This document shows, piece by piece, positions 31,395 through 44,587 of a DNA stretch of 64,000 nucleotides. Both the position numbers and the translations under genes were made by a program. The DNA is from Streptomyces endophytica (GTDB taxonomy: Bacteria > Actinomycetota > Actinomycetes > Streptomycetales > Streptomycetaceae). Each line of letters begins with the position of its first letter. Position 1 is the stretch's first letter. Below the pieces are notes generated by a model. That model made no database searches, was not told where the DNA came from, and saw nothing but the letters and a program-made list of their open reading frames with translations. The stretch lies in NCBI RefSeq assembly GCF_026153355.1, contig NZ_CP110636.1:434001-498000 (forward strand), in the 5' to 3' direction.

Positions 31395-32657
31395 TGTCCA
31401 CCAGCACGCAGCTCTCCCCGCAGGCCGCGCCCGCCGCCGCGCGGCCCGCACCCGGGCCCGCACCCGGGACCGCGCCCGGCACCGCGCCCGGCACCGCGCC
31501 CACGCGCCGTACCGCTGCCGGGCTGCCGTCCCTCCATCTCGCGGCCGCCGTCGGCAACGCCGACTGGCACCTCACCGCGCCCCTGCTCGGGGTGCTCGCC
31601 GCCGCGCTGCACACGGACCTGGCCACCGTCACGGCCGCGATCGGCGCCTACTCCCTCGGCCAGGGCCTGGCGCTGCCGCTCTGGGGCCGGCTCTCCGACC
31701 GGTTCGGCCCGCGCCGGGCGCTGCGCTGGGGGCTGGCGGTGGCCGCGCTGTCCGCCGCGGTGGCCGCGGTGGCCGGCGATCCGCGACTGTGGGTCGCCGC
31801 CCGGGCCGCCTGCGGCGCCGGCTTCGCCGCGGTCGCGCCCTGCGCCGGGCTCTACCACGACGCCCTGGGCTCCTTCGCCGACCGCCGGCGCGCCTATGCC
31901 CGGATGATGACCCTGACCTCCGCGGTCGCCGTCGGCGCCCCGCTGCTGGCCGGTCTCGCGGCCCGGTTCACCAGCTGGCGGGCGGTGTTCGCGGTGGTCG
32001 CCCTGCTCGCCGCGGTGCTGGCCCGGCACACCCGCGCGCTGCCGCCGATGGCCGCCTCCGCTCCCGTACGGCCGCGCGGCCCACAGTCGCGGTCGCTGCG
32101 TCTGCTGCGGACCCGCGGGCTGTGGACACTGGCCGGGCTCGGCGTGGCCGAGGGGCTGGTGCTCCTCGGGGTGCCCGCGCTGCTCGCTCCCACACTGACC
32201 GCGGTCGGCGCCGGCGACCGGGCCGGGCTGCTGGTCACGGTCGTCTACGGCGCGAGCGTCTGCGCCGGTTCGGTCGCGGTGCGGCACCTGCCCGGCACGG
32301 CCGGCCGCGGGTGCTGCTCGCGGCGGGCGGCGCGGCGGGGCTGCTGGCGACGGTGCTGCTGGCGTGCGTCCGGCCGTGCCGGTGGTGTTCGCCGCGGCCG
32401 TCCTGCTGGGCCTGGCCTGGGGACCGCTGCACACCACCCTGCAGACCTGGGCACCCCGGCTGCTGGCGCCCGGCGCCCGCGGTACCGCCGCGTCGGTGCT
32501 GGCCATGTCCGGTGTGCTGGCCTGCGCCGCGGGCGTGGCGCTGGCCGCCCCGCTGGTCGAACGGGGCGCGTTCACCGCGCTGTTCGGGATGCTGGCCGGG
32601 TCCGCCGCGGTACTGACGGCGCTGCTCGCCGGCGCCGCACGGCACCTGACGAAGTAG
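31394..32657 (+). CDS. MFS exporter, 12-TM (two apparent frameshifts)
   Basis: Starts GTG 31394. A proline/glycine-rich tail with a 12-bp tandem DNA repeat (PGTAPGTAPGT) precedes a membrane domain beginning HLAAAVGNADWHLTAPLLGVL. The loop motif LWGRLSDRFGPRRALRWG marks it as MFS. One G is missing near 32309 (restores GRGVLLAAGGAAGLLATVLL) and another near 32365 (restores LAVRPAVPVVFAAAVLLG). Restored length is about 421 residues, ending LLAGAARHLTK. It is co-transcribed with the LuxR-type gene. Third exporter associated with the cluster. Confidence 0.82.
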
Positions 32658-32885
32658 CCGAAGGTCCGCTGCCGGGCCGCTCACCTGCGCCCTATCGTCG
32701 AAGCAGACCGGTGGCGGTACCCGTTGCCGTCCTCCCCCGGTCCCTGCCGCGCACCGCCGTTCCCCCTGACCCCGCCGCTCCCTCCCGCCCCTCCCCGCCG
32801 CTCCTTCGTCCGTCCCCCGTCCCCGATCCCCCGGAACGCCCGGCCGCTTGCCCTCGTGCGTTGCCGTGAAGGGAGAGCCGAGCCC

Positions 32886-36097
<3,212 letters not shown>

Positions 36098-36098
<1 letters not shown>

Positions 36099-36806
36099 CA
36101 GGCGGCCACCACCTGGAGGAGCAGGTGCTCGACGGTGTCCGGGCCGTCCTGGATCTCCCGCCGGCGCCGGGTGAGCAGTTTCCGGCCGGTTTCCTCGGCC
36201 AGGCCGTACAGCGCGTCCAGGTCCCCGCGGCTGCTGAAGTGGAGGTAGGCGCTGCCGCCCGGTGTGGTCCACCGGGCGCCTCGGCGAGGTACCGGCGGTG
36301 GGCCTCGTAGCGGGGTCGACGTAGGCGCATTCCTGGGCGGTGCGATAGCGGTAATCGGTCGGTGCGAGCACGTAGTTGGAGTGCCAGAAGACCATGTCGA
36401 AGCGCTCGTGCGGGGGCAGGGCCGCGAAGAGGTCGCTGTAGACGGCGCGCAGCCGGTCGTCGACGCCGTGCCGGCGGGCGTTGCGGGCGGTGTTGCGCAC
36501 GGCCTGCGGGTTGATGTCGGTGGCCACCACCCGGTCGCAGCCCATCAGCGCCGCCATCACCGCGACGATGCCGGTGCCCGACCCGATTTCCAGCAGGGAG
36601 CCGCGGCGGGGCAGCTGCACCTCCTCGAAGCAGCCGAGGAATTCCAGCGAAACTCCGCTGGAGGGCGCGTAGTTGGGGGCGAAGACCTCGTCGAGGAGGT
36701 CCCATTCGCGGCCGCGGAGGGTGAAGACGTTCGGCCGGTCCGGGTGGGTGCGGGCGCGCTCACTGCGTTCGAGCGAGCGGGTGTAGTCCTGTACTGCTGC
36801 ACGCAT
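36098..36806 (-). CDS. SAM-dependent methyltransferase (HemK/RsmC-like fold; two apparent frameshifts)
   Basis: Class I methyltransferase of about 236 residues. The SAM motif I is SLLEIGSGTGIVAVMAAL, followed by VVATDINPQAVRNTARNARRHG (motif II). At motif IV, where HemK-type enzymes have NPPY, it reads FDMVFWHSNYVLAP, so it is not a standard glutamine N5 or rRNA enzyme and may modify a small molecule. One G is missing near 36316 (restores VDPGYEAHRRYLAEAP) and one base near 36272. The start has a GGGGGA site. Its stop shares a base with the pabAB ATG (TGATG), so the two are coupled. Confidence 0.75.
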
Positions 36807-37085
36807 CTTTGTCCCCCGTGCCGTTGACATTGTGGCGGTACGACTCTCTTGCCGCACCGGTGAACACTCTGTCCCACGCAGACCTTTGGCCAGAAGGTCA
36901 CCAGACAACACACTCCGGGGCCCGGCCGGTGTCCTGAACACCCTCGACCGGACGGATTTGTTCCAGGTCCGCCGGGTAAACGTCTCCCTTCGAGCCATTG
37001 GCTCAGTCCAACGTTGACTGCCCCGGTCCCACCCTCTACGTTCGACCCAGGCGCGAAGGGGGATTCGCCATGCGGGGGGTTGTTT

Positions 37086-39106
37086 GTGATTTCGCGTCCT
37101 GAGACGGCTGCCGAAGTGGTCGCCGTCCTCGAACTGCTCGCACAGGAAGCCCCGCCCAGCGCCTTCGACGCCCTCGTCCATGAGGCCCGGACCGCCGGCG
37201 CCCCGGCCGAACACCTCGCCCAGCTCTCCCGCGCCCGCGATCTCGGGTTACGGGTCCAGGCCTCTTCCAGCACGCGAACAGCGCGAGGCCGGCCTCAACG
37301 CCCTGGTCGAGACCGCCCGCGACCTCACCCTCCCGTACACGCTCCACGCGCTGCTGAAGGTGATCACCCGGCGGGCCCGGCTGCTGCTGCACGTGGACAT
37401 GTCCTACATCAGCTTCCCGACCGAGACGGACGGCGACCCGGCGGCGACTTCTACGTACACACCGCGGACGGCCAGACCACCGCGCTGACCGAGGGCATGC
37501 CGGTGCCCGGCGCGTCCGGGCTGACCTCGGACGTCCAGGGCGGCTCGGCCCCGTTCTGGAGCCCGGACTACCTCTCCGACGAGCGCATCGCGCACTCCGA
37601 GCTCATCGACGGGGTGGTGCGCGCCGAGGGGCTGCGCGCGGTCCTGGCGGTCCCGCTGCGGCACGCCGACTCGTTCCTCGGGGTGCTGTACTGCGCCGAC
37701 CGCAAGGTCCGGCACTTCACCCCCGGACGAGATCGCGCTGATGACCTCGCTCGCCGACCTGGCGGCGGTGGCGATCGAGAAGTCCCGCACCCTCAACACC
37801 GTCCAGGCCGAGATCGCCGAGCTCGAACTCGCGGTGTCCGCGGCCAAGTCCGGCCTGGCCGAGGCGTTACGCGGCCAGGACGCCCAGGCCCGGCTGACCG
37901 GACTGCTGCTGGAGGGCGGCGATCTGCACGCCCTGGCCCAGCTGGCCGGCGAGGAGCTGGAGGCCGCGGTGCTGGTCGTCGGGCCGGACGGGCCACCCTC
38001 GCCCCGGCCGGCGAACGGCCCGGCCCGGAGCCCGAGGTGCTGGCCCGGGCCGCCCTCGACGCGCACCACCACCACCGGCCGGCCCGGCTGCCGGACGGCA
38101 CCTGGGTCGCCCCGGTCGCGGCCGGCGCCGAGGACCTGGGCACGCTCGTGGTCCGGCCGTCCGGCACCGCCGAGGTCGATCAGCGGCTGCTGGAGCAGAC
38201 CGCCCGCACCGCCGCCGTCATGCAGCTGATGCTGCGCAGCACGACCATCGCCGAGAGCCAGATCCGCGACGCCTTCTTCGACGATCTGCTCACCGTCCCG
38301 CACGGCCAGACCGAGCAGCTCCAGGAGCGGGCCCGCCGGCTCTCCATCGACCTGGGCCGGCCGCACGTCGTGGTGGTGGCCCGGCCCGAGGGCGGCGCCC
38401 AGGGCCGGGCGCTGATCTGGGCCTCGTCGTACACCTACCGGATGGGCGGGCTGCGCAGCATCCGGGACGGGGTGATCTCGCTGCTGCTGCCGGGCGAGGA
38501 CGCGGGCGCCGCCGCCAAGGCGGTCTCCGACGCGCTCACGCCACTGCTCGACCACCCCGTCACGGTCGGCGCCGCGGGCCCGTTCACCGGTCTGGAGCCG
38601 GTGCGCCCGGCGTTCCAGGAGGCGATGCGATGTCTGGACGCGCTGGCCGCGCTGGACTGCCACGGCACCACCGCCTCCGCCCGCGACCTGGGTTTCCTGG
38701 GCGTACTGCTGGGTGACGTGCGGGACGTCTCCGGCTTCATCGAGGACGCCATCGGCCCGGTGCTCACCTACGACGCGCAGCGGTTCACCCAGCTCGTGCA
38801 GACCCTGGAGGCGTACTTCGACGCCGGCGGCAGCCCGACGTACGCGGCCGAGGCGCTGCACGTCCACCCCAACACCGTCTCCCGGCGCCTGGAGCGGATC
38901 ACCGAACTCCTCGGCCGGACTGGCAGAAACCCGCGCAGACCCTGGAGATCCAGCTCGCCCTGCGGCTCCAGCGGGTGCGCGGCGCGCTCCGCCCGTACGA
39001 CGACGGCCCGCAGCACCGCCACCGGTCCACCGCCCGCTGCCCTGAGGCCCGGGCCGGGACCGGATCGCCGCTCACCCGGCCCGCTGCACGCTCTCCGCAC
39101 CGCTGA
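37086..39106 (+). CDS. GAF-PucR/CdaR-family transcriptional regulator (several apparent frameshifts)
   Basis: About 675 residues when restored. The N-terminal helical region is followed by a GAF-like sensor domain (ARLLLHVDMSYISFPTETDGD ... GVVRAEGLRAVLAVPLRH ... LGVLYCADRKVRHFTPDEIALMTSLADLAAVAIEKS), a CdaR-type middle domain and the C-terminal PucR HTH (LEAYFDAGGSPTYAAEALHVHPNTVSRRLERITELLG). Breaks occur near 37265 (probably two), 37440, 37720 (extra C), 37990 and 38925. GTG 37086 follows a G-rich ribosome site. This class usually activates catabolic or biosynthetic operons in response to a small ligand, so it is a plausible pathway-specific activator. Its 3' end overlaps the convergent IS701-like gene. 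Confidence 0.78.
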
Positions 39107-40340
39107 GGATGCGGACCGCGTGCGCGGCCGAGGCGAGTGTGGTGTGCCGGTGCCAGCCCTCGTACGACCGGCCCTCGAAGTCCATCAGGCCCACCTGCGA
39201 GGAGACTTCGACGACGTCCCGGTCCACCCGCAGCGCCAGTTTGCCCAGCCGCAGCACCCGGCCGGGGGTGACCCCGCGCAGATCGCTCAGCCAGTAGTGG
39301 CCGGGCCAGCCGCGCGCCGCGTCCCACTCACCGGCCAGCAGGAACGGCCGGTTCCCCGGCACCCCGGCGAGCTGCACCCGGACGCCGGCGACCTGGGTGC
39401 GGCGCACCGCCCCGGCCAGCGGGTCGTACCAGTCGACCGGCCGGCGCAGGGTGCGGACCATGTGCAGCAGCTGCTGGGCGGAGAACTCCCGGCCACCCAG
39501 GCCCGGCAGCGCCGGATCGGCCGGCACGACCCGGGTGGTCCCGGAGGCGACGGCCACCAGTGACAGCCTGGTCTCCGCGAACCGCTGGACGGCCTCGGGG
39601 AGTTCGGCGCCGGGGAGGTCCAGGACCACCGGCCGGGCGCTGAGGCCCCAGCCACCGCCGATCCCGGTGACCGTTGCCGCGGCGGCTCCCACCGGGGTCG
39701 CCGCGAGCCGCTCGTCCGGTGCGCCGCCGTCCTGGTCACCGGACCCAAGCAGCTGCCAGTCGACCGGGACGGCGGCGTGCGCGGTGGCGGCCCAGGCCCC
39801 CAGCGCCTGCTGGCCGTTGACGACCTGGCCGAGCCAGGGGATGTAGCGCCGCTCGACGCCGACGGAGTGGTGCCCGGCCTTGGGGATGACGATCGGCCGC
39901 ACCACCCAGGCCTCCGGGCGCAGCACCTGGTCGACGTAGCGGGCCAGCGCCGCGCGCATCGGCCGCCAGTGCCAGGTGGAGGAGCTGATGAAGTGGTGCA
40001 GGCTCTGCTCGGCGGTGCGGCCGCCGACGAAGGAGGCGATGTTGCGGATCGACTTGCGGCCCTGCGCGGCCAGCAGGCCGCGCAGGTACTGTTCGCCCTT
40101 GCGCCGCTGGTCACTTCGGGCCAGCGAGGCGAAGAGCATTCCGCCCAGCTCGTCGACCAGCGCGTCCGACGCCCGCTCGGGCAGTGCGTAGGCGGACCGG
40201 GCCGCCCGTCGCGCACGGCCGCGGCCGAACGCGACGGCGTCGACCACGGCGGCGACGGGCGCCGCCGGCTCCGCTGTTCCATACGTAGTGGCTTCGGGCA
40301 CCTCGCCCGCTCGGGCAAGGACGGTGGACCGGGCTCCCAT
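39072..40340 (-). CDS. IS701-family transposase-like protein, probably domesticated
   Basis: 422 residues, uninterrupted. The N-terminal region (GEQYLRGLLAAQGRKSIRNIA, RTAEQSLHHFISSSTWHWRPMR) matches DDE_5/IS701 transposase-like proteins. At the first catalytic position, where active IS701 enzymes have an Asp (VIDDTGFPKKG), it reads VIPKAGHHSVGVERRY, so the first acidic residue is missing. I see no terminal inverted repeats or target duplication around it. Such stand-alone proteins recur in actinomycete biosynthetic clusters, where some are thought to be regulators. It sits at the right edge of the second lobe, facing the PucR-type regulator. Confidence 0.8.
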   Translation of the reverse strand: MGARSTVLARAGEVPEATTYGTAEPAAPVAAVVDAVAFGRGRARRAARSAYALPERASDALVDELGGMLFASLARSDQRRKGEQYLRGLLAAQGRKSIRNIASFVGGRTAEQSLHHFISSSTWHWRPMRAALARYVDQVLRPEAWVVRPIVIPKAGHHSVGVERRYIPWLGQVVNGQQALGAWAATAHAAVPVDWQLLGSGDQDGGAPDERLAATPVGAAAATVTGIGGGWGLSARPVVLDLPGAELPEAVQRFAETRLSLVAVASGTTRVVPADPALPGLGGREFSAQQLLHMVRTLRRPVDWYDPLAGAVRRTQVAGVRVQLAGVPGNRPFLLAGEWDAARGWPGHYWLSDLRGVTPGRVLRLGKLALRVDRDVVEVSSQVGLMDFEGRSYEGWHRHTTLASAAHAVRILSGAESVQRAG

Positions 40341-40532
40341 CGGACTCCCCCTTCATCCGGTTCGTGGAGTCCACCCTGCGGTCCCGCTCCCCCCGGCGCC
40401 CAGGTGTGCCCGGCACACACCTTCGCCCTCCGCGTGCCTACCGGACCACCGGCAACGTCGCTGGCCAGCGCGTTTTCCACAGAAGAAGGGTGGTGACCGC
40501 GTCACCACCCTTCCCCCGCGCCGCCCGGAACG

Positions 40533-41311
40533 TCAGCCTCCGGCCCCCACCGGCTCCGCCCCCGCGGCGACCGCGCCCGGCCCGGACCCGTCCCCCGGTC
40601 GGTCCCCCTCCGCCGTGCGCGCGACCTCGGCCGCGACCATCTTCTCCATCGGGTCCGCGCAGCTGCCGCCGCCGACGAACATCGCCACCAGAATGGCCAC
40701 GACCGTCATCACCGTCCCCAGCCAGACCATGGTGTCCACCGGCAGGGTGTACGCGCCGACCACCTTGAGCACGCACTCGGTCAGCAGCGTGGCCCCCAGA
40801 TCACCGAGAACCGCCGCTCGGCCCGCCGGAACGCCGCGGATTCCGCCAGCAGCCGGTCCCAGGCGGCGTCCCCGGCCGCACTGCCCTTCGTCACGAAGGG
40901 CTTGAGGCCCGCCGTCATCAGCGGCCGCTTCGACCGCACGGAGAGCAGGATGACGATCCCGATGGTGCTGCTCACCGCGCTGTCCTTGGCCATCATCAGC
41001 CGCGCGTCACCGGCCACCGCGGTCATCGCCAGCCCGACCACGTTGACCACGAGGATCAGCAGCGCCATGCCGTTGACCCGGCGGCTGGCGACCAGGTCCC
41101 ACACGGTCCGCAGCGCCGGCACCACACTGCTCCAGCCCAGCGCCGCCACCGTGCTGAGCCCGAGGCCGTCCTTGAGGACGTAGTACGAGGCGATCGGGAC
41201 CCCCGCGTCCACGATCAGCGGAACGAAGCTCCGCAGCACGGCCTTCCCCGCGTTCTCCGGCGTGCCCGGCTCCCCCGCCTTGCCCTCGGTGACGGACTGC
41301 TTCCGACTCAC
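40533..41311 (-). CDS. VC0807-like multi-pass membrane protein (one apparent frameshift)
   Basis: About 259 residues when restored. Hydrophobic segments include LRSFVPLIVDAGVPIASYYVL, GMALLILVVNVVGLAMTAVAG, STIGIVILLSVRSKRPL and, after the break, LKVVGAYTLPVDTMVWLGTVMTVVAILVAMFV. One G is missing near 40800 (restores WGATLLTECVLKVVGAYTL). It resembles the VC0807/intracellular-septation-like membrane family of unknown function. GTG 41311 follows a G-rich ribosome site. No obvious link to the biosynthetic cluster. Confidence 0.72.
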
Positions 41312-41545
41312 GGTGTATTCCCCCCGGTTGAGACTGTGACCAGCTGACGGCGTCCCCGGTGCCGCCCTCCGCGCCACCGTCCTCCGCAACGCCCTCAGCT
41401 TCCCGCACGGCCCCACCCGGCCGACAGCCCCGTCTGTCCTGCCTTCACCGTGACATTTGTCAGTGGGGGAAAACCCACCCCCTCGGGACCGGCGCCAGTT
41501 GACCTCCACGCCGAGGCCCGGCGCAGTACCCGGAGAGTGCCGCGG

Positions 41546-41893
41546 TCAGTTGCGGGCGACGCGCAGCGCATCGTCCAGCGCCTCGGCAAGCCGTCGCGAG
41601 AGATAGCGGAATTCACGGTCCGGCACCTTCGGATCGGCATGCATCGCCCGCGCGTGGCGCAGCAGCTCCTCGCCGATGTCCAGCTGCATCTCCTCGATGC
41701 TGTCGGCGAGGTCGGACACCGGTCCGCCCGCACCGTCGGTGATCAGGAAACAGGACCGGTCGTCCGGCGTGGTCCAGGGCAGCAGCCTCATCCGTGGGCC
41801 ATCGCCCTCGGCAGCATCGGACAGACCCGAACGCTCGGAAAGTTCGGATCCTGGTGGTTCGTTCATCATGCGGACAAGCATCTGCGCACGCAT
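41546..41893 (-). CDS. Hypothetical protein beside XRE regulator
   Basis: Up to 115 residues; two ATG codons in a row about 8 codons in (MMNEPPGSELSE) are more likely starts. The C-terminal half is an acidic-basic helical region (DLADSIEEMQLDIGEELLRHARAM ... REFRYLSRRLAEALDDALRVARN). No domain is recognised. It is divergent from the XRE/DUF397 pair with about 65 bp between and may be the third partner of that regulatory locus. Confidence 0.55.
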   Translation of the reverse strand: MRAQMLVRMMNEPPGSELSERSGLSDAAEGDGPRMRLLPWTTPDDRSCFLITDGAGGPVSDLADSIEEMQLDIGEELLRHARAMHADPKVPDREFRYLSRRLAEALDDALRVARN

Positions 41894-41956
41894 CTAGCCT
41901 GGCCACAGGAACGGCGCGACTGTGCGTCACCACGCGGCAACTGTGCGAGGTGTGCG

Positions 41957-42778
41957 ATGCCCCACAACGACGAACCCCCCGTCACCCTCAGGATCTTCGG
42001 GAAGCAGTCCCGCTTCCTGCGTGAACAACGCGAGATGACACGCCGTGAGCTGGCCGGCCTCATCCCGTACTCCGAGTCCCTCATCGCGATGGTCGAACGC
42101 GGCGAGCGACCACCGAAGCCGGGTTACGTCGACGCGGTGGACCAGGCGCTCGGCGCGAACGGCGTGCTGCGCGTACTGATCCCCGACGTCGCGGAGAAGC
42201 ATCATCCGGCGTGGGCGGAGGAGTACGTGAACCTCCAGGCGGAGGCGCTGGCGCTGCATGTCTACTCGACGCACTTCCTGCACGGACTGTTGCAGACGGA
42301 GGATTATGCGCGGGCGGTGTTCCGGTCCCGCCGCCCGAGCCTGGACGACGACGAGATCGAAAAAGTCGTTCAGGCCAGGCTGCTCACACAGGAGCTGCTG
42401 ACGCGTAAGCCTCCGTGCCGGATCACCTTCGTCCTGGAGGAACCCGTGATCATGCGGAAGATCGGTGGACAACGAGTCTGGGAAGGCGAGTTGAGGAACC
42501 TCCTCCAGCTCGGGGAGCTTCACAACGTCCAGATCCAGATCATGCCGCTCTCCCGGCAAAACCACGCCGGCGCAGACGGCCCAATGACCCTGTTGGAGAC
42601 GCGGGACCACCACACAGTCGGCTACGTCGAGGGTCAGCAGGGGAGCTACTTCCTGACAGATCCCGACGACGTCAGCGTGCTGAGTCACCGGTACGGGACA
42701 ATCCGATCGCAGGCCCATGACGCCGAAGCGTCGCGAGCCTTCATTCAGCGTCTGCTGACGGGAGAAGCACGAGAATGA
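41957..42778 (+). CDS. XRE-family regulator with DUF5753 domain
   Basis: 273 residues. The N-terminal HTH (RFLREQREMTRRELAGLIPYSESLIAMVERGERPP) is followed by the DUF5753 domain (HFLHGLLQTEDYARAVFRSRRP ... GELHNVQIQIMPLSRQNHAGADGPMTLLET). Uninterrupted. The stop overlaps the ATG of the following DUF397 gene as ATGA. It is a second WhiJ-like module in the window, related in plan to that at 23.3-24.3 kb but divergent in sequence. Confidence 0.92.
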   Translation: MPHNDEPPVTLRIFGKQSRFLREQREMTRRELAGLIPYSESLIAMVERGERPPKPGYVDAVDQALGANGVLRVLIPDVAEKHHPAWAEEYVNLQAEALALHVYSTHFLHGLLQTEDYARAVFRSRRPSLDDDEIEKVVQARLLTQELLTRKPPCRITFVLEEPVIMRKIGGQRVWEGELRNLLQLGELHNVQIQIMPLSRQNHAGADGPMTLLETRDHHTVGYVEGQQGSYFLTDPDDVSVLSHRYGTIRSQAHDAEASRAFIQRLLTGEARE

Positions 42779-43029
42779 ACACCGAACTGGCATGGTTCAA
42801 GAGCAGTTACAGCGGTGGTGACGGCGAAGCCTGCATCGAAATCGCCGTCGCCTGGCGGAAGTCGAGTTACAGCGGCGGACAGGGTGAAGCCTGCGTCGAG
42901 GTCGCCACCTGCCCCCACACGATCCACATCCGCGACTCCAAGGACACCGCGCTCCCCCACCTCACCGTCACCCCGGCCGCCTGGGCGTCCTTCCTCGCGT
43001 ACGCGCAGGTCGCACCGGAAGCCGTCTGA
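42775..43029 (+). CDS. DUF397 protein with duplicated N-terminal motif
   Basis: 84 residues. The DUF397 signature occurs twice in tandem: WFKSSYSGGDGEACIEIAVA, then WRKSSYSGGQGEACVEVA. It is followed by one C-terminal segment (IRDSKDTALPHLTVTPAAWASFLAYA). The DNA behind the two copies is a direct repeat of about 60 bp. ATG 42775 overlaps the XRE stop. Ordinary members carry a single copy (about 60-65 residues), so this looks like an internal duplication. Confidence 0.9.
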   Translation: MNTELAWFKSSYSGGDGEACIEIAVAWRKSSYSGGQGEACVEVATCPHTIHIRDSKDTALPHLTVTPAAWASFLAYAQVAPEAV

Positions 43030-43238
43030 GCGGACACCGGTGGGGCGGCACCAGGCTCCGCCCCACCGGCCGCCGGTGACCCGGCCGACTACCAAAGAAC
43101 CCGGGGAGAGAACCCCACCCACCTACCGCCGCCCTCGTCACCCAACTCCTCACCCCATTGGGTGACTTGGGCGCGGAAGCGTCCGGAATGCGGTTACGCT
43201 CGCCGCAGTCAGACCACCACAACAACCGCACATGGAAC

Positions 43239-43274
43239 GGCCCTCGGCGGGACGGCAATCCCGACCCGAGGGCC
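43239..43274 (+). promoter_or_regulatory. Hairpin just upstream of HTH gene (attenuator or terminator)
   Basis: Nine-base arms GGCCCTCGG/CCGAGGGCC enclose an inner stem (GGGA/TCCC), ending 28 bp before the ATG at 43303. The 273-bp gap after the DUF397 gene otherwise shows no gene. The hairpin could terminate the XRE-DUF397 transcript or form in the leader of the next gene. Confidence 0.55.
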
Positions 43275-43302
43275 TGATCACCAGGAAGAGAAGAGCTTCC
43301 CG

Positions 43303-44124
43303 ATGACTTCAGCGCAGTCTAACGCGCCCTCGCCCGCGCCCCCGTGCGCCTCCAGCGGCGTCATCCACATCCGCAGGCGCCAGACCTCCCACTTCACCGT
43401 CCTCGCCAACCGCCTTGCGCAGCGCGCCGGTAGCGCGGTCACGGTCGGCGTCGCCGCGTACATCCTGTCCCTCCCCGATGGCGCGCCCATCACCATCGCC
43501 GCCCTCTGTACGCACTTCGCCGAGGGCAAGAAAGCCATCGCCGACGCGTTACGCGAGCTGGAGGACGAGGGCTGGCTGGAGCGCCGTATCGAGCGCGGGC
43601 CGGGCGGCCGGATCATCACCCGGACCTTCGCCTACGACCTGCCGGGTGCGGCGCCGGAGGAGCCGACGAACGACCAGGAGACGGAGGGCGGGCCGCACCC
43701 CGTACCGGAGCCCGCCGAGCCCCCGCAGCCGATGCCGGAAGCCGCCCCCGAGGCCACCGACCTCCTCACCCGCCTCCCCCACCGCGACCGCCGCCTCCTC
43801 CTCTCCGAGCGGGAGATCGCGGCCCTCGCCCCGGCCGTCACGGACTGGCTCGACCGCGGGGCGGCCCCACAGGAGATCACCGAAGCCCTGACCAGCGGCC
43901 TCCCCGCACGCCTCACCCGCCGCCCGGCCCGTCTCCTCGCCCACCGGCTCGCCGCCCTGCGACCACCGACCCGCACGGCCCCGCCCCCACACCCCGACCG
44001 GTCACGCCCGCCCGTCATCCCCCTCCAGAACTGCGACGGCTGCGACCACGCCTTCCGCGCCGACCGGCCCGGGCGCTGCCGGGGCTGTCGCTCCGGCTCG
44101 CCGGAGGTGCGGTGTGCCGCATGA
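43303..44124 (+). CDS. Helix-turn-helix protein with C-terminal Cys cluster
   Basis: 273 residues. The N-terminal winged-helix region (RQTSHFTVLANRLAQRAGSAVTVGVAAYILSLP ... AEGKKAIADALRELEDEGWLERRI) resembles replication- or MarR-like wHTH domains. A proline/glutamate-rich linker follows, then a helical region and a C-terminal zinc-ribbon-like cluster (NCDGCDHAF ... CRGCRSG). This architecture is common in Streptomyces accessory DNA; no specific function is known to me. ATG 43303 sits after a GGAAGAG site. Uninterrupted. Confidence 0.75.
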   Translation: MTSAQSNAPSPAPPCASSGVIHIRRRQTSHFTVLANRLAQRAGSAVTVGVAAYILSLPDGAPITIAALCTHFAEGKKAIADALRELEDEGWLERRIERGPGGRIITRTFAYDLPGAAPEEPTNDQETEGGPHPVPEPAEPPQPMPEAAPEATDLLTRLPHRDRRLLLSEREIAALAPAVTDWLDRGAAPQEITEALTSGLPARLTRRPARLLAHRLAALRPPTRTAPPPHPDRSRPPVIPLQNCDGCDHAFRADRPGRCRGCRSGSPEVRCAA

Positions 44125-44221
44125 CACGAACCGCGCCACGGGTGCCGTCAGGATTCCCGGCAGCTGTGGTAGGCGCGCGAGTAGGCTGGGACGCCCGGCA
44201 GAGCGAGGAGACGAGTTCCGC

Positions 44222-44587
44222 ATGAGCAGCCAACCAGTGCACAGCGACGGTCCCCTCATGCCGATGCCTGATCTGACGCTCCCGGCACTGCGCGCAGCAG
44301 TCGCCGCCCTGGCCCCCGCCAAGCTCCCGGAGCTGGTCGAGGAGATGCAGCAGGCGTTCGACAGGGCGGGCCAGGACGGCAGCACGGCGCCGATCCGCAT
44401 GTTCTACCGGCGCTGGGCCATCTTCGTCGCCATCGAGCGTGATCCGGTCCGAGCAGCCCGATTCCACGCGGCGGAGCAGGTGCTGGAGTCCAGCGAGGCA
44501 GGGAACGAAAGACAGGCCGCCGTTCGACTGATCGGGAGCATCGTGCGCACCGCGCAGTGTGAGGTCGAGGCGCTGGAGGCCGGGTGA
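44222..44587 (+). CDS. DUF6247-family protein (possible antitoxin)
   Basis: 121 residues. SDGPLMPMPDLTLPALRAAVAALAPAKLPELVEEMQQAF and the later FYRRWAIFVAIERDPVRAARFHAAEQ match the DUF6247 pattern. The stop overlaps the next gene's GTG as GTGA. DUF6247 genes often precede a small RelE-like partner, so the pair may be a toxin-antitoxin unit; this is inference from arrangement. Confidence 0.72.
   Translation: MSSQPVHSDGPLMPMPDLTLPALRAAVAALAPAKLPELVEEMQQAFDRAGQDGSTAPIRMFYRRWAIFVAIERDPVRAARFHAAEQVLESSEAGNERQAAVRLIGSIVRTAQCEVEALEAG

Noticed and set aside
31441..31503. Repeat in the N-terminal tail of the exporter as a regulatory repeat
   Set aside because: The 12-bp units encode a PGTA-type low-complexity tail inside a coding region; nothing suggests a separate function.
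36807..37085. Hidden gene or riboswitch in the gap between the methyltransferase and the PucR-type regulator
   Set aside because: No sustained codon bias, start with ribosome site, or conserved RNA architecture could be recognised; it appears to be a plain divergent promoter region with only weak 4-5 bp dyads.
39072..40340. Active insertion sequence
   Set aside because: No flanking inverted repeats or duplications were visible, and the first catalytic aspartate is missing.
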